Shown piece after piece: positions 24,568-36,899 of a DNA stretch of 64,000 nt; position 1 is the stretch's first letter, and the number at the start of each line of letters is the position of its first letter. The stretch covers positions 558,001-622,000 of the forward strand of contig WHUZ01000024.1 of assembly GCA_015179045.1 (NCBI GenBank). The letters are read 5' to 3'. The notes under the pieces are model-generated. The model saw only the letters and a program-made list of their open reading frames with translations. It searched no databases and was not told where the DNA came from. Position numbers and translations under genes: made by a program. The DNA comes from Kalaharituber pfeilii (lineage: Eukaryota > Ascomycota > Pezizomycetes > Pezizales > Pezizaceae).

Positions 24568-24633
24568 TTTTTTTTTTTTTTTTTTTTTTTTTTATATCAT
24601 TTATCGCTTACCGCCCTGTGGGCTTTTTGTATG
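24568..24633 (-). mobile_element. LINE tail copy
   Basis: Poly(T) run followed by ATCATTTATCGCTTACCGCCCTG, a diverged version of the LINE 3' motif. No clear target duplication is visible. Confidence 0.7.
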
Positions 24634-24968
24634 AGTTGCAGTTTTGAGCTGGTTCGCTCTCCTTAGGCCCAATCTCGCACGCCCTAGAGTCTCGCTGCAT
24701 TTTCTGCCACAATTGCAAGAGTTTTCTTCCAATACATAGCTCATTGTTTGATTTGAGCAACAATAATAACTTGTCCCTACGGCTCCAGCACACACAAGGC
24801 TGCCAACAAGTCCATCATTACCTGACCACAGCCTTAGCCCAGTCGTGAGTCGTCATCATCGATATCGCTGTGCTCGAGAGAAAGATCATCTGAGTACTAT
24901 AAGTACTATGGCTAAGTCCTAATGCTTATGACGACGCCCGTGATCACCATCACCTACATATAGCTTTT

Positions 24969-25032
24969 CGCCATAGTCCATAGGGCGGCATTGGAGTAAT
25001 GATACAAAAAAAAAAAAAAAAAAAAAAAAAAA
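24969..25032 (+). mobile_element. LINE tail copy, opposite orientation
   Basis: CGCCATAGTCCATAGGGCGG followed by CATTGGAGTAATGATAC and a run of about 27 A. The flanks share only a short imperfect TATAGC-like repeat. Confidence 0.8.
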
Positions 25033-25461
25033 GAATAAAGGAATAGAAAAAGAAAGGCTATATATAGCACCTTCATAGGGCTTAACAGCGGTCGCCATAG
25101 CAAGCCTAGGCAGAAGCTTCGTGGGCAGAGACACAATAGTTAGAAGTCAGCTTGCGGAAGTGCAGGCGCAGAGAGAACGATGCCTGTAAAACGAAGTGGT
25201 GGTGAGTTTCATGAAATTTATCGTGTACAGTGTGATAACATCGGCCTGCGCATCGGCAACAAGTGCTTACATCATCAGTTCAGTGGGTCCAGTTGTCGCA
25301 TACTGTCAACGGCCTCAAGCCTCGGACCCTAAGATGTAGCAATCGACTTCTGTACAGACCGGGCCCCGTAACCAGTGCTTTCCACGAGAATATGTCGACA
25401 TCTTGCATGCAAGCTCTTCATATGGCGAAACGGCTGCATTCAAGGCATGATATGCTATACT

Positions 25462-25531
25462 CTATTTTTTTTTTATTTTTTTTTATTTTTTTTATATATC
25501 AGTAATCGCGTGCCACCCTAGGGGCTATGGC
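25462..25531 (-). mobile_element. LINE tail, 70 bp, 13-bp target duplication
   Basis: T-rich run with two A interruptions, then the motif ATCGCGTGCCACCCTAGGGG. Exact direct repeats GATATGCTATACT flank it (25449-25461 and 25532-25544). Confidence 0.9.
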
Positions 25532-25846
25532 GATATGCTATACTATAAAGAATGTTCGTCACTACTATATATACTTGCTACTGGTAGTAATTGCCTGAAT
25601 TCAGTCAACCATGATGTGTAGCAATACGCGTTCATATTGTACGCGAGTATATTATATACGTTCCTTGTATCGGCGCGTCTGCCACCCTCTTCCTTTTCTT
25701 GTTTACCTTTCATCATCCCCTCCTAACGACACCTGCTGCCATGCATGAATAGCAAGAGGTAGGCTACTGTAGTCGCAAATTGGTCCAATATCCGCTCACT
25801 TCACCTGAATCAGAGCTTTCCTTACAGTAGTATTAGCTTTAACATC

Positions 25847-26390
25847 TTTTTTTTTTTAGTTTTTTTTTTTTTAGTTTTTAGTACTCGTATGCCGCCCTGT
25901 GGGCTATGGTGGGGCTAGGTACATAGGGAAGTAAGGAAATAAAGCTAAGAAACCTCCACCTCTTTGCTCCCCCCGTTCCCGCTGCTCGACTAGGAAATAT
26001 AGAGGACTAAGGACATAATTCAGAGAAACTGTTCATCGTCCCGCCCACTCCAGCAACACAACCAACGGGTCTCGGCCGTCCTCCTTTGCCTTTGGGTTCG
26101 ATCACTGCCTTCTTACTCCCAGGCCACCTCAGCTTCCAGATTCTGCACATTTCTCAGATGTGGTCTGCTGTCTCTTCCCCTTCCCCGCACCACTGGCATT
26201 CTGGGCTCTCTGCCTTGCCTGTCCTGAACTTCCAGGCCCTGGGGCCTTTCCCCCCCAGCAGCCCTGCCAGCGTGGCTGTCAATCCCCCTAGTCGCTGTAG
26301 CGGTCTATAGCCCAGTCCCAGCCTGTCTCTTTCTTCTGCTCGTCGCGCCGTCACCTCCATGCGCATTCCGGCCTCCGTGATCACCTCATC
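25847..26390 (-). mobile_element. LINE 3' fragment with ORF2 C-terminus relic
   Basis: Reading the minus strand, 26384 to about 26150 encodes ...KAESPECQWCGEGEETADHI, equivalent to the Cys/His cluster at 21.4 kb, then a TGA and further eroded coding (EMCRIWKLRWPGSKK). The untranslated tail ends in CATAGCCCACAGGGCGGC and an A-rich run (25847-25885 on plus). This is the clearest link between the coding LINE and the many short tail copies. Confidence 0.78.
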
Positions 26391-26776
26391 CTAATATCAA
26401 CATCCATCTCTTAGGGTTTTGTTCAACAACCACCATGAACCTTAGGCTATGGCAAGTGTGAAATATTCCGAGCAGTTCTATCAAGATGAACCTAGTGGAT
26501 TACACCGGCTGATTAAAGCCCACTAATATGCTCACCATCTTGGAGTCTGGTGCCAGTGGTCACCTGACAGGGGCACGCAGCCAAAACCCCTGGTGCCACC
26601 AAGGAGCCAAACACCTTCAGGTAGTCCTACCGACGGCAGCACGCAAATACTGCAGACCTATTTTTACTAGTAGGTGCAATGGATAATAGGTCAATTGGTT
26701 ACTGTCCGTAACATCAGGATATCCTTCGACTGACCCCCAGTTCGCATCCTTGCATAGACATCCAATTGTTACAAAT

Positions 26777-26834
26777 CCCTCGGCCATAGCCCATAGGGCG
26801 GCATGCGAGTATTGATATAAAAAATAAAAAAAAA
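26777..26834 (+). mobile_element. LINE tail, 58 bp, 10-bp target duplication
   Basis: GGCCATAGCCCATAGGGCGG-CATGCGAGTATTGATAT and an A-rich tail, flanked by exact TGTTACAAAT (26767-26776 and 26835-26844). Confidence 0.9.
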
Positions 26835-26849
26835 TGTTACAAATGTTAG

Positions 26850-28210
26850 CGCTAATGAATCTGAGGCTGATAGCTTATAATTCCAATATCTACTGTTCCT
26901 GTTACGGTATCTACAATCGATAATGTAGCAATACTGTATGAGGTATAACGTAGGACAACGCTATAGGTGTTTCACCTTCTGCCATCCTGCTGGCCTAGGC
27001 CTTCTTATTGCCAGTCCTTGGTTTCCTGTTGTCTGTTGCTATGTCTATCTAGGGCGCTCGTGCCTTCTTGCTTGCGGGCCCCACGCACCTCCGCTTATGT
27101 CCGGCAGCTCCTATCAGGTGGCTCGTATCCAGTGTCTCAGGTGCTACTAGTATCCGTTGGGGGCGCAAAACCCTGACAAATTATTTGCCAAAGCTAAGAT
27201 ACTTTGCCTGTGCCGCGCGCGATTTTGGCATAGCGGAATTCATGACTGTAGAATCTCAACGTGCATGACACTGAAGTTGCAGAGTTCTATGCTACCTGCA
27301 AATCTTGTCGTGACACATCTATCCTTATTTGAGCATTCCCTCACTCGGCGCCACATGGTTTTAGAAGCTACTGCATTGTGTACCGGTTTTAAAGAACTTG
27401 GAACTAAAAGTACCACAATACGCTTTCAATACGCCGCTTGTGAAGTACAACTCTGTAAGTAGCATGTAAGGATGAATTGTTATTGCAATCCGATGTCGCT
27501 CAGACCTATCGTGGGCCGCACAGTCAACGTCGACTGCCAGCCAATTTGTCAGGGTTTCGCGCCCCATAGGATGACCGTACTGTCTTTTTTGTGATGCACA
27601 TCTGTGCCCGACCTGTGCATAGCATGTGCTCCACATTGCATTGCCCAGTTGTAGAGTACTAGTAGCTATCGGTTAATCAAGCCGAATCGTTACTAGCAGC
27701 CTCACAGGGTAAAGCAACATGTAGATATCTCCGGCCGGCCTACCAGGTAGGCCCTGGCAGTTCGCGGCTAGCAAAGAAGCTGCAATAGCCACGGTGCAAT
27801 AGCAATAGCATATTTTGCGAGTCTATCGAAACTTCCAGAGACCGAGAGCCAGATACACCGTTGTTTGCCTGGTCTGAATCGGTGTGTGAGATCTAGTGGC
27901 CCTATGATTAGTACTCCACTTCGCTGCCGTAGGCCGGTAAGTCTGTATGCGAGGTTATGGGACAAAAAAAAAAGAAGTAATAGACTTTTGCTGCAGTGTC
28001 ATGATCATGGGAAATCTACGATACAAGCCAAGCCAACCTAGTAGCCTGGCTTGGCGCCCAATCAAGCCCTGGACTTTTTTTCCCCATCAAGGAATTCGGC
28101 ACGTTCCCGCACAGTTTAAGTTCCGGTACTGTGTCGCAGGTTACAATAAAGACCCAATTATTAGCGGTTGGTCTTTGAGCGGAGTATTGTTTGCCCCAGG
28201 TCATATTAGG
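26850..28210. other. Intergenic, possible LTR relic at its left end
   Basis: At 26897 TGTTACGGTATCTAC followed by GTAGGACAACGCT at 26950 resembles the solo LTR at 48699, which begins TGTTACGGTGTCTGC and carries GTAGGACAACGCT. No matching end or target duplication was found. The rest shows no gene. Confidence 0.35.
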
Positions 28211-28214
28211 AGTA

Positions 28215-28338
28215 CAGGTGACCCTCGCTATAGTAAAGGGATGGGTGAGCTTCTTTGTCTACACAGGTAAAGAAAGTGCCCTCGCTATAGTGGAGCATCG
28301 GTCAGATTCTTGGCCTTCATTACAGCCAGGGTCACCTG
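28215..28338. mobile_element. 124-bp MITE with TA target duplication
   Basis: Begins CAGGTGACCC and ends GGGTCACCTG, each next to TA (28213-28214 and 28339-28340). The inverted similarity extends imperfectly to about 22 bp (CCCTCGCTATAGTAA against CCCTGGCTGTAATGA). An internal copy of CCCTCGCTATAGTG occurs near 28277. The TA duplication suggests the Tc1/mariner-pogo group. Confidence 0.75.
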
Positions 28339-28344
28339 TATGGG

Positions 28345-29390
28345 TACATTAACTTTAATGATGACCGGGCCAGCCGAAAGAGGGTGATCATGTGATTGCC
28401 GTACTGGGGTAAACGGGGGACGCTAGTGATGATCCAACTACTTAATTCAACCGAAGTTCCACGCTACACCCATGCATGCGGATATATGCAGATCTGGTCC
28501 AGATTATTACTGTTCGAAAGAGCCGATAATTATGTATCAATGTAATCTCACATGTAGAATGAAGAGTCGCAAGAGACTCTGACTTATATACATAAATAAT
28601 GATAGGCGACAAGAATCCCAAATGTAGAAGCGTGCTTCGGTAAGTGAAAAATGAAGATAGCGCAGATTTGCCTTCAAGCCATAAAACTTAGGTAGCGATA
28701 AAAAATCACAGCACCAATAGAAAAGAATGCAATAAGCCACACAGTGGCGGAACTGCAACTCGAGTGTACATGTACGCCTAATTCCAACAATTACCATGTC
28801 ACTGGATCACTACGATATCGTCGAAATAGTCCCCGAGTGACCCAAGAGTAACCGGAATCCCATACTTGTAGGCAATCTGCAAGACAATATGTTTCACGAG
28901 CCTCATTTTCCCAGCTGCATGGAACATGATTTGAGCCACGTGAGACCAGCCCGGCCAACCCAAGAGATCAAGTCCCTGCACTCCCAGGAATATTTCTGCT
29001 TTCACATCATGGTTGCCAATAACCCGGTTAAACCTAAAGCTGGACAAATGTTGTCCTCTGTGTTTCAGGTGACGGATTAACAAGTAAGGAGCTTCCCAGC
29101 GTAGAGGAACATACGCGATTCGGTTAAGATGCAGTTCATTCGACATCTCATGGCCAGCTGCCTTGGAGCTGTGTGATTGGGAGTTAAAACTTAAACCCGA
29201 GATCACTCCGAGTATGCCGCTCCATTGGTGCTATTTGGGTTGAAATTAGGACATCTAGCTTTAGTTGGACTCGTGAGTAACATCTGAGAATCAGGCATTA
29301 GGATAATACATGAGAATTCTCCTAGTCAGCTATACGAGTCTAAACCTCATTGATATTATCTCAACCAATATGCATTCCAGAGGCACATGC
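28345..29390. other. Intergenic; one unassigned 135-codon frame
   Basis: The minus-strand frame 28799-29206 has mixed composition but no family resemblance, no splice partners and an isolated position among transposon relics. I do not support it as a gene. Confidence 0.3.
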
Positions 29391-29404
29391 TTAACTGCAG
29401 CTAG

Positions 29405-29406
<2 letters not shown>

Positions 29407-29435
<29 letters not shown>

Positions 29436-29471
29436 TCATTGATCGCGTGTCGCCCTATGGGCTATGGCGAT
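29407..29471 (-). mobile_element. LINE tail, 65 bp, 11-bp target duplication
   Basis: Long T-run, then ATCATTGATCGCGTGTCGCC, flanked by exact TGCAGCTAGGG (29396-29406 and 29472-29482). Confidence 0.9.
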
Positions 29472-29489
29472 TGCAGCTAGGGAATAGCG

Positions 29490-30355
29490 CATCAAGACTC
29501 AACCGGTGTGGGGAAGGACATACTCGGGTATAGGAGAAATTATTGCAGGTTACACCACCTGAGCACCCGTCTGTGTGCAGGTGTGGGAGAGGCCCAGATA
29601 ACAGAAAAAAACGTTGAGATCTATCAGAATGATCTATTTCCTCCATTAGCAGCAATAACTGCCTCACATGCTGCGGCATATTATTTACAAAACTGAGAAG
29701 AGGTTGAGGTGATATTTTTCTCTACTCCTCTTGAATAGCAGCAGTACAAATTGCTTCCGCAGAAGTATGTCTTGGGTGAGCATCTCGACTGGGCTCTTCA
29801 ACTTCAACTACTCATCCAGTCAGCCGGGCCTGTACACACAGACGTGCGGTCAGACGGTGTAACCTGCAACAATTTCCCCCTAGTGGCACAGCTATGCACA
29901 GAGATGCATGTACAAGGCATGTGATCGAGTTGCGGGCAAGTAAAATGTCCACTCAGAAGTTGGAATGAACTCCAGTTAAGCTTAAAATTCGGATGAAAAT
30001 TGGTCTACTTCCGGTGTAGTGAGATTGTAGGGTTTTAAAGTGCAATCAATCCCTAATTTCCATCTCTGTTAGCTGATGCCGGAAAAAGCATGTTAATTCA
30101 GGCTATCAGTGAACTCTTCCCCGTTTCAACGAGTGCACATGCACTCGAGTACAATTGGGGGAATCACGCCGATATGAGGATATTCACCGACCGCGCACCG
30201 GAACAGCTTGTGTAGAGTAGTGTTAGAGGCCCTGTTTTTTCAGAATGGTGCTTGCTCGTTTTCGTTAAATATTGGCTAGTCAGGAATTCAGATAGCGCAT
30301 TTGCACCAACTTAAATAGGATAGACCCAGCCACTGACTGTTAATACACCTTGGTT
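29490..30355. other. Intergenic, nothing recognised
   Basis: Only short frames; no repeat structure noted. Confidence 0.4.
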
Positions 30356-30359
30356 ATTA

Positions 30360-31095
30360 CAGTTTTACCTAGCTATACCGGACCTCGTTAAACCGGAAAC
30401 CTTGCTATACCGGACGACCCTTGACGGTTTTTGCAATTTATATACAAAAAATCAGCTATACCGGACACTGTAGAGGAGAAAAGTAGGCGAGTGGGAAGAA
30501 AGAGCAAGCAGCTGAAATTGATCGAGGTCTATTGATCTGACTTCCTTCAATCTTCTAACGATGATGATGATCTCTTCTGAGGCCCCCCTCAAGAAATACC
30601 CTTCCCTTCCCGGTGCCCCTTCCCCTTTTAGTAGTTACCTCCCCCTCCGGCCTTCACTCACCATGGTACTTGAAATGCCAAGATTCCCCACCGTGCACCC
30701 AACAGTCCAAGACGGGTTTGCGACAACGCCCAGTTAACCGGACTAGATAACAAAACTATAGACTTTTAAATTCAAATTACATACAAACCAACTAGCTGAA
30801 CCAGACGAAGGCCTCAACCATGAAACTTCTTTTGTACCTTCTCTGTGACATAGTGGCATTACTGAAGTATTCTCAATACTGTGAATTCAATGTTCAAAGT
30901 TCTGTAATATCTTGGGAGGTAGAGAGGAGAATACTCCGCTGGAATACCAGTCTCCAGGCATATTGTATCTCTCAATTGGCTTACTAAGGTTTTTACCCCC
31001 CCCTGGCAGGCGCCCCTGCAAAATTTGTTATACCGGACGCCAGGACAGAAAATGTTGGATTTTGGTCGTCCGGTATAGCAAGGTGTAAGTAACTG
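30360..31095. mobile_element. 736-bp non-autonomous pogo/Tc1-mariner-type element
   Basis: The left end reads CAGTT-TTAC-CTAGCTATACCGGAC and the right end, reverse complemented, reads CAGTTACTTACACCTTGCTATACCGGAC. Both ends abut TA (30358-30359 and 31096-31097). A second inverted pair, CCTTGCTATACCGGACGACC, lies at 30400-30419 and 31064-31083, and CTATACCGGAC recurs near 30372 and 30453. Iterated subterminal motifs of this kind are usual transposase-binding sites. No transposase frame remains inside, so it depended on another copy. Confidence 0.82.
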
Positions 31096-31099
31096 TAGT

Positions 31100-33090
31100 C
31101 CATATCATACTCCATCGCTCATGCATGTATGAGAAACGACAGCTGTGTTTCAGTGTCCCGAATACCCGGTTCCATACTGTCGCACAGTGCAGTGACTAGC
31201 GTCATCTTTAGCCAGGTTGCGAAAAGGTTGCAAGGGTGACAAAACACGTGTGCAAAAACGGAATCCCCTACATCAACAAAACTCCGATAGACCTTGGGCC
31301 ATACCTTGGCAGCTGGTATGCACTACCAACAACCAATGTGATAAAAGCAAAGGGTACTGGCAACGAACCAAAAGTAGTAAAAGTAGGCAACTTCCGAAGA
31401 TTACATACGTCACATGTTTTATCATATGCACCATACGATGCTCTTTCTTAATCTCACACCGGAGGACACGCTCCGCCGAGTCTGCTGCAATTCCGTGATT
31501 TTGTGAAAGATCACGTTAATCGCGGACGCCAGTCCGCTGACTGATACATTTACCAATTGAATTAAAATCATGTTACGTACAAAAGCATATTCACCATGGG
31601 CGCGCTGCCATGGACTGTGGAACTAGCTAATCTGCTACCCTCGTCCGCAGGTATTCCGCCCTTAATTTCCGCCCGCATGATTAGCTGCGGGTAACTGGTG
31701 ACCCCACTCAAGGCCTTGAGCAAACTAGCTCTTCTGTTGCGTGTTGAACGTCGTGAATGCCACTAATTGAGCTTCGGTAATATAGAAAGTCCGCTAATTA
31801 TTTTATTTTATTTATTTTTATGTTTCTGACATTTTTGTTCTTTGTTGCATGCGGATATTCGCAAGAAGCCACTGCAATGCTAATCGAACACGGACTTTAT
31901 AAAAGACTAAGCCTACAATCCAAGGCCGATAACTGAACGCCCCATCGATAACAAATATCAATTAGTAGCACTAGACTAAGTGAAATCTTTGAAGCACGTT
32001 GTTACTGGGATATACCATGCAAGTGTTGTACTCGGTGACTGGTTAACATGCTTCGGAAAGCAGACGAAATTCCTATGTATCATATCATAGTTCTATTCGC
32101 TAATATAAGAGCTATGCTGTACTCGGTCGGATAGCAGGGGGAGAATAAGCTACAGTACATACTTCTGTAGCTATTGACCGCCGCACGGCCCGGTGTAACC
32201 TATCATAACGATCCTTTTCCCCTTCCAACAACCAAGCACGTCAATCTCACGGGGCTGATGGACCGGCTATCTAGCCACGCGAATTCGATGCGGAAAGGAA
32301 AACACCCATGTTTAACAGGAAAAGTTACTATCTAGTTTCTCGGGGATTATACGGAAAAAAGTCCCAATTTATTTTATATCAGGTGGGTTTTCGTACGATT
32401 TCTTTTTTATTTTATTTTTTTCCCCATGTACTCTCAGTATTTCCCAAGAAAGATGCAGAGAGAGCATAAATGGGAAATAGTGGTGGTTTTTTTTTTAAGC
32501 AAACCAGCAAATCTTGCCTTGGGGGGCCAACGCTCGGGCTGAGGAGTACAGTAAAGCTATCCGTGTATTGCAGGGTAAGAGACCCTTCTCGAAGGTTCGT
32601 TATTGTGCCAACAAACCAGCTACCTTCGCAGTGCAATGTATATTCCAAAAACACCTGAGTACATACAACCAGACTAGAGTACATAGTAACAAAACTGGAC
32701 CTTGGCTGAGCTAGCTCAGACGTTTGTTCAAAGCAACTTTTCAGGCGGGATTGGTTCCGTTCGACAAGGAATCTCTTTTCTTGACAGAATCACGTGGTCA
32801 CACGTAAGAATAAGAATGTCTTAGCCTTGACTTTCCTTTCTTTTTCTCCTTTTCAACCTAACTTCCTCAGTGTTCCACCCCCAGTCCGCTCTTTGCCCCC
32901 TTCCCCGCAAAACCCCAGCCCCCCTTGCTAATGTCTCACCTCACCGCCTCCCGCCCCCGCGGCACCCCACTCCTCGCACTAGCTCTAGCCCTTCTCAGCA
33001 TCCTCTCAATCGCGCTTTCCAAATGCACCCTCTTGATCCCCGGCGTGGGGCCTAGACACACGCTGTGTTGCAGAATCTCTGTTAACCACA
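31100..33090. other. Intergenic, nothing recognised
   Basis: Short unconvincing frames only. The stretch 32850-33090 is C-rich and lies just beyond the bZIP stop codon, so it may hold the 3' untranslated region of that gene. Confidence 0.4.
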
Positions 33091-33096
33091 CCCACA

Positions 33097-33146
33097 TTAG
33101 CGGGGACGAAAGTCTGAAAGGAAGGAGAGGGATTGTTTGGGAAGGG

Positions 33147-33180
<34 letters not shown>

Positions 33181-36100
33181 ACCCTGAATAAACTCCTGCA
33201 AATCAACTTCATGAACAACGATGGCGGGACTACTATTCTCCTCAGAGGACGGCGAGGGCGACGGGTACCCTTCGTAATTAGGCAGTAGCGTGTAACGGCC
33301 ATGGCCAGTCGTGTTAATAGCGTCGCACATGCCAGAGGTCGTCGCGGTTAGGAGGGCGTCGACGTCTAGCCGAGATATTTGCGCCAGAGTCGTTGTGTGA
33401 GAAGGGGGCGGGGGAGTGTCGATGTCGAGACCGAGCTCCCGGGCCATGGAGATCCATGTGGAGTTGGAGTCGTCGTCATCGTTATTGCTGTTGCCTGCTG
33501 AGTGTTGTTCCTCGGGCGCTGCAGAATCGCAAAGTGTGAAGGGTCCGTTGTGATGTAGGCCATGATAACTTTCATGTTGCTGCCAATGCTGCTTCTGTGC
33601 CCCGAGCCGAGGCGGCCACGGTGTCGTCTCCGTCCCACCACCGCTCCACGGCGTACTGACAATCCCCCCGCTCTCAATGACAATCCCCTTCTTCACGCAC
33701 AGCCGCTCCACCTGCTCCGGCCTCAGATACCTTTCTCTATGCCTCACCTGCTCCAAGCTCAACTCCAGCATCGCGTCCTCCTCCCACTTATCGCTCAGCA
33801 CCTGGGCCTTCCTCTCCGCCTTCTCCAGCGCCCTCAAAGTCATTGGGCGATGCTGCTCCATCACAAAACCCTCGCCCACAGCCCGTTTGAGCAGGTCCGC
33901 GACCCGCCGCGCAGCCTCCTCGCGCGTCGCAAACTGGAAGACGAAGTGGAGGCTGGACGCGAGGATCGCGGGGCTGGTGCTGGGGTCGTGCAGCAGGCGG
34001 TAGGACTTCTCGAGGGCGGCGCGGTGTAGCTGCCGGGCGAAGGTGGGCTCGAGATACGAGAAGGAGCGGGGGGGCGGGAGGGCGATGGTGAGTGGTGGCG
34101 GGGCCAGTGGGGGCCGCCGGCCCCGGGCGGTGGTGGTGAGGGCCTGCTGGCGGCGAGAAGGGCTGCTCGAGGACGTGTGGGTCGAGGCCGAGAGTGTCGG
34201 GTGGCAGAAGTAGAACTGGAGTGGCTGGGGCGAGGGAGGGCGGCGACGGGGGCGGGGCCGGGGGCGCTGGCGCGCGCGGTGGTGGCTTGGTGCCGGCGGC
34301 GCGGGCGAGACGAGCCGCGCCCTCTTGCTGGGCGCCGTCCCCGCGCCTGGCCCGACGTGGATAACGTGACTGCCGCCGTGCGTGCCCGCTGCTGCGCCGC
34401 CGCCGAGCGCGGTCCCAGAGAAGTCGATCGCGGCGCCCGCGCCCGCCCGCAGGCCCTGCGTGAACAGGCTGCTGAGCCCGGCGCCCCCGGCCAGCTGCAG
34501 GCCGCTGCTGCTGCTGCCTCTGGGCGCGCTGGCCGGGCCGCCCGGGTCAACGGTGCCCTTGATACCGGCCGCAGCTGCCCCTGCCCCTGCCCCTGCCCCT
34601 GCCGGCGCCCCTGCCCCACCAGCCCCTCGGCCGCCAGGAGACGAATGGCTGCGTACACTCGCGCGCTCCGCCGTCCAAGGAGGGGTACCAGCAGGACCGG
34701 TAAAAGTGGTAGTAGTAGCAGCAGCAGTAGCAGCAGCAGCAGCAGTAGCAGTACTCGCGGCAGACGACGCATGGCCCGCCGCCCCCAGCGGCGCCGGCGG
34801 AGAAGGAGAGTCTGCATGATACGGTTCAAAAGTAATTTCATATCCCAAGGCTGTTCTAATAACACTATTGTCCTGCGTACCTCCTTGGTCGGGGCAAGCC
34901 CCACCGCCGCCCCCACCACTGTCCCTATATGTCCCTCCTCCGCCTGGCCCTCCTCCCCCTCTTCCCGTAGTACCGGTGCCCCCGCCCGCCGCAGATCTAC
35001 CTACTTGTACTTGTATAGACTCACCTCCGGCCCCATATCCTCCTGATCCCCCTACCCCTCCCCCGCCCTGGTCTTCCCTTGTCATACTATCCCTGCCTTC
35101 GCCGCCTCGTGCTCGCGAGCCCCCGCGTCTCCTGGATCCGCCCCTTTCCACCGAGCCTCCCCTGTCCCTCTCATCCCCTCCGCTCTGGCTCTCTGCGCCC
35201 TCCGGGTCCTCCTCACCGGAGGTGGCCTCTCCCTCTCCCTTCGCCGCCGCCGTCTTTGCCAGCGCCAAGAACCGCTCCGTGACCGAGCGGAGCACCCCTG
35301 CGAATGCCTGCATGTCCATGAGTTGCGTGGGATTCGTGCCATCCTGTTGGTGCTGCTGCTGCTGCTGCTGCGGTTGGTGCTGCTGCTGCTGTTGCGGTTG
35401 GTGCTCATGCTGCTCCACGAGCGCAGTCGCCGCGTCGTGGAGCTCCAGAAACGCCGTCTGCATGCCGTCAATGGCGGACTCGAGGTCCGCGACGCGCGTC
35501 CGCAGGGAGGCGATGATGGTTTCTTTCCGCAGCCGGTAGGCGCGCTGCGCGAGGCGGATTTGCGTGCGGCGGCGCTGTGTTAACAGAAATTGGCGGTTAG
35601 CGTGGGCGGAGCAGTTCCAGTTGCGGCAAGATATAGGGGGAGGCGCAGAGGGAGGAAATACTGCTATGGATAGATAAAAAGGGTGAAGAACTTACGTCGG
35701 CTGCCGTCTCACCACGGGTATCGAGTCGGGGTCTTCCCCGCTGCTTCGTCGTCGTCGCCGCACTCGGTGTACTACCCTCGGCGCCGGTCCCGCCTTTCTT
35801 GCTTCCACCGGCTTTCGTCTTCGTAGATGAAGCGCCTTCAAACTCCATACCAGCCTGTATCCCTAACCCCATCCCATCGTCGCTTCCCCGCGTTTTCCTC
35901 CGCGCTCTTGGCACCTTGGACCTCCCTAGTATGGTTCCGGAGGAATTCGAGGGTGACAGGTCCTGTTGTATGTTGAAGCTCTGCTGGTGCTGGTGGTGGT
36001 CGGAATATCGCTCCGCGGACAGGATGCCTAGGCCCATGTCGGAGTCCATGTCGACCTGGAGGCCGCCCCCGGTGGAGAGCATAGGGATGTGGCTGTGGCT

Positions 36101-36694
36101 ATGATGAGGATGAGTCGAATGGCTGTGGGAATGGCTGTGGGAATGGCTGTAGGCGCTGCTATGCTGGTCTATGCTCGAGTCGCCGCTGCAACCGTCAGAA
36201 AGGTGCCGTGATGGGTCGCCGGAGCGGAATGTTGAGGGGGCGCCGGTTTGGTGAGATTCATAGTGTGACGAGCTCCGGGAGACGCTAGCAGAGGAGGATT
36301 CCACTGGGGAGTCGGGGAGTCCTGGCAAGTACATTCCCGACGACGCAGCCCGCGAGGAGAGCATTTGATGTGCATTTGGATGTGCGTAGTACGGATGCGG
36401 AGCCATTGTGCTCGGTGGCGGCGGATGCTGTGGTTGCTGGTGATGTGGATGGCCGTGATGGGCACCATGGAGCATCGGTAGTGACGATTCCGGATTCCCT
36501 TGATGGTGGAGGTGCTGGTGGTGGTGCTGGGACTGCTCGTCCATTCGTACACCACCGTACGGGTGGTGGTGGTGTTGGTGTTTTGGTAGGAATGTCTGGT
36601 TCATGCTGGGTATGTTTGGCTGGCTGACGCTCGAGGAGAGATTGTCCAGCGCGGAATAGAGGATGAACTGATTGGGGGGGTTGGAATTATTCAT
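33097..36694 (-). CDS. Large bZIP transcription factor, 1135 aa
   Basis: Nuclear DNA-binding regulator. Exons: 36694-35696 (333 codons), 35574-33183, 33113-33097, all in phase. The N-terminal 330 residues are Ser/His-rich with a histidine-alternating run (YSHSHSHSHS) and no fold visible. The bZIP spans the exon 1-2 junction: ETAAD then RRRTQIRLAQRAYRLRKE (about residues 329-351), followed by heptads in SLRTRVADLESAID. Next come poly-Gln and long Gly/Ala/Ser-rich low complexity; around residues 836-980 is a conserved C-terminal domain starting SYLEPTFARQLHRAALEKSY, the segment usual in this class of long fungal bZIP proteins. The last intron (33114-33182, 69 bp, GTATGT...TTTCAG) contains 29 T, is a multiple of three and has no stop, so retention would add a poly-Phe stretch instead of truncating. 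Target genes cannot be told from sequence. Confidence 0.9.
35345..35401. repeat. CAG/CTG repeats coding poly-Gln in the bZIP protein
   Basis: Two CTG runs separated by GGTTGGTG units on the plus strand encode Q tracts interrupted by HQP just after the leucine zipper. Whole-codon length variation is likely. Confidence 0.9.
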
Positions 36695-36780
36695 TGATTA
36701 ACCAAAAAAAAAAAAAATAAAGAACCGCAACGCGACAAAAAGAAGATAGTGAAGAAGAGTAGTAGTGTAGTAGCAATGAA

Positions 36781-36845
36781 TGTGTGTATATGCGTGTAAA
36801 TGTGTATGTGTGTGTATGTGTGTGTGAGAGTGTGCGTGTGTGTGG

Positions 36846-36880
<35 letters not shown>
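36781..36880. repeat. (GT)n microsatellite in the bZIP upstream region
   Basis: Imperfect then pure TG dinucleotides (purest 36849-36879), about 90-190 bp upstream of the bZIP start codon, so probably in the 5' leader or core promoter. Confidence 0.9.
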
Positions 36881-36899
36881 GAGGATCCCCTTTGGTAGT

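Noticed and set aside
28799..29206. 135-codon minus-strand frame
   Set aside because: Isolated among transposon relics; no supporting features.
34177..35539. Long frames on the plus strand opposite the bZIP gene
   Set aside because: Shadows of GC-rich low-complexity coding on the other strand.
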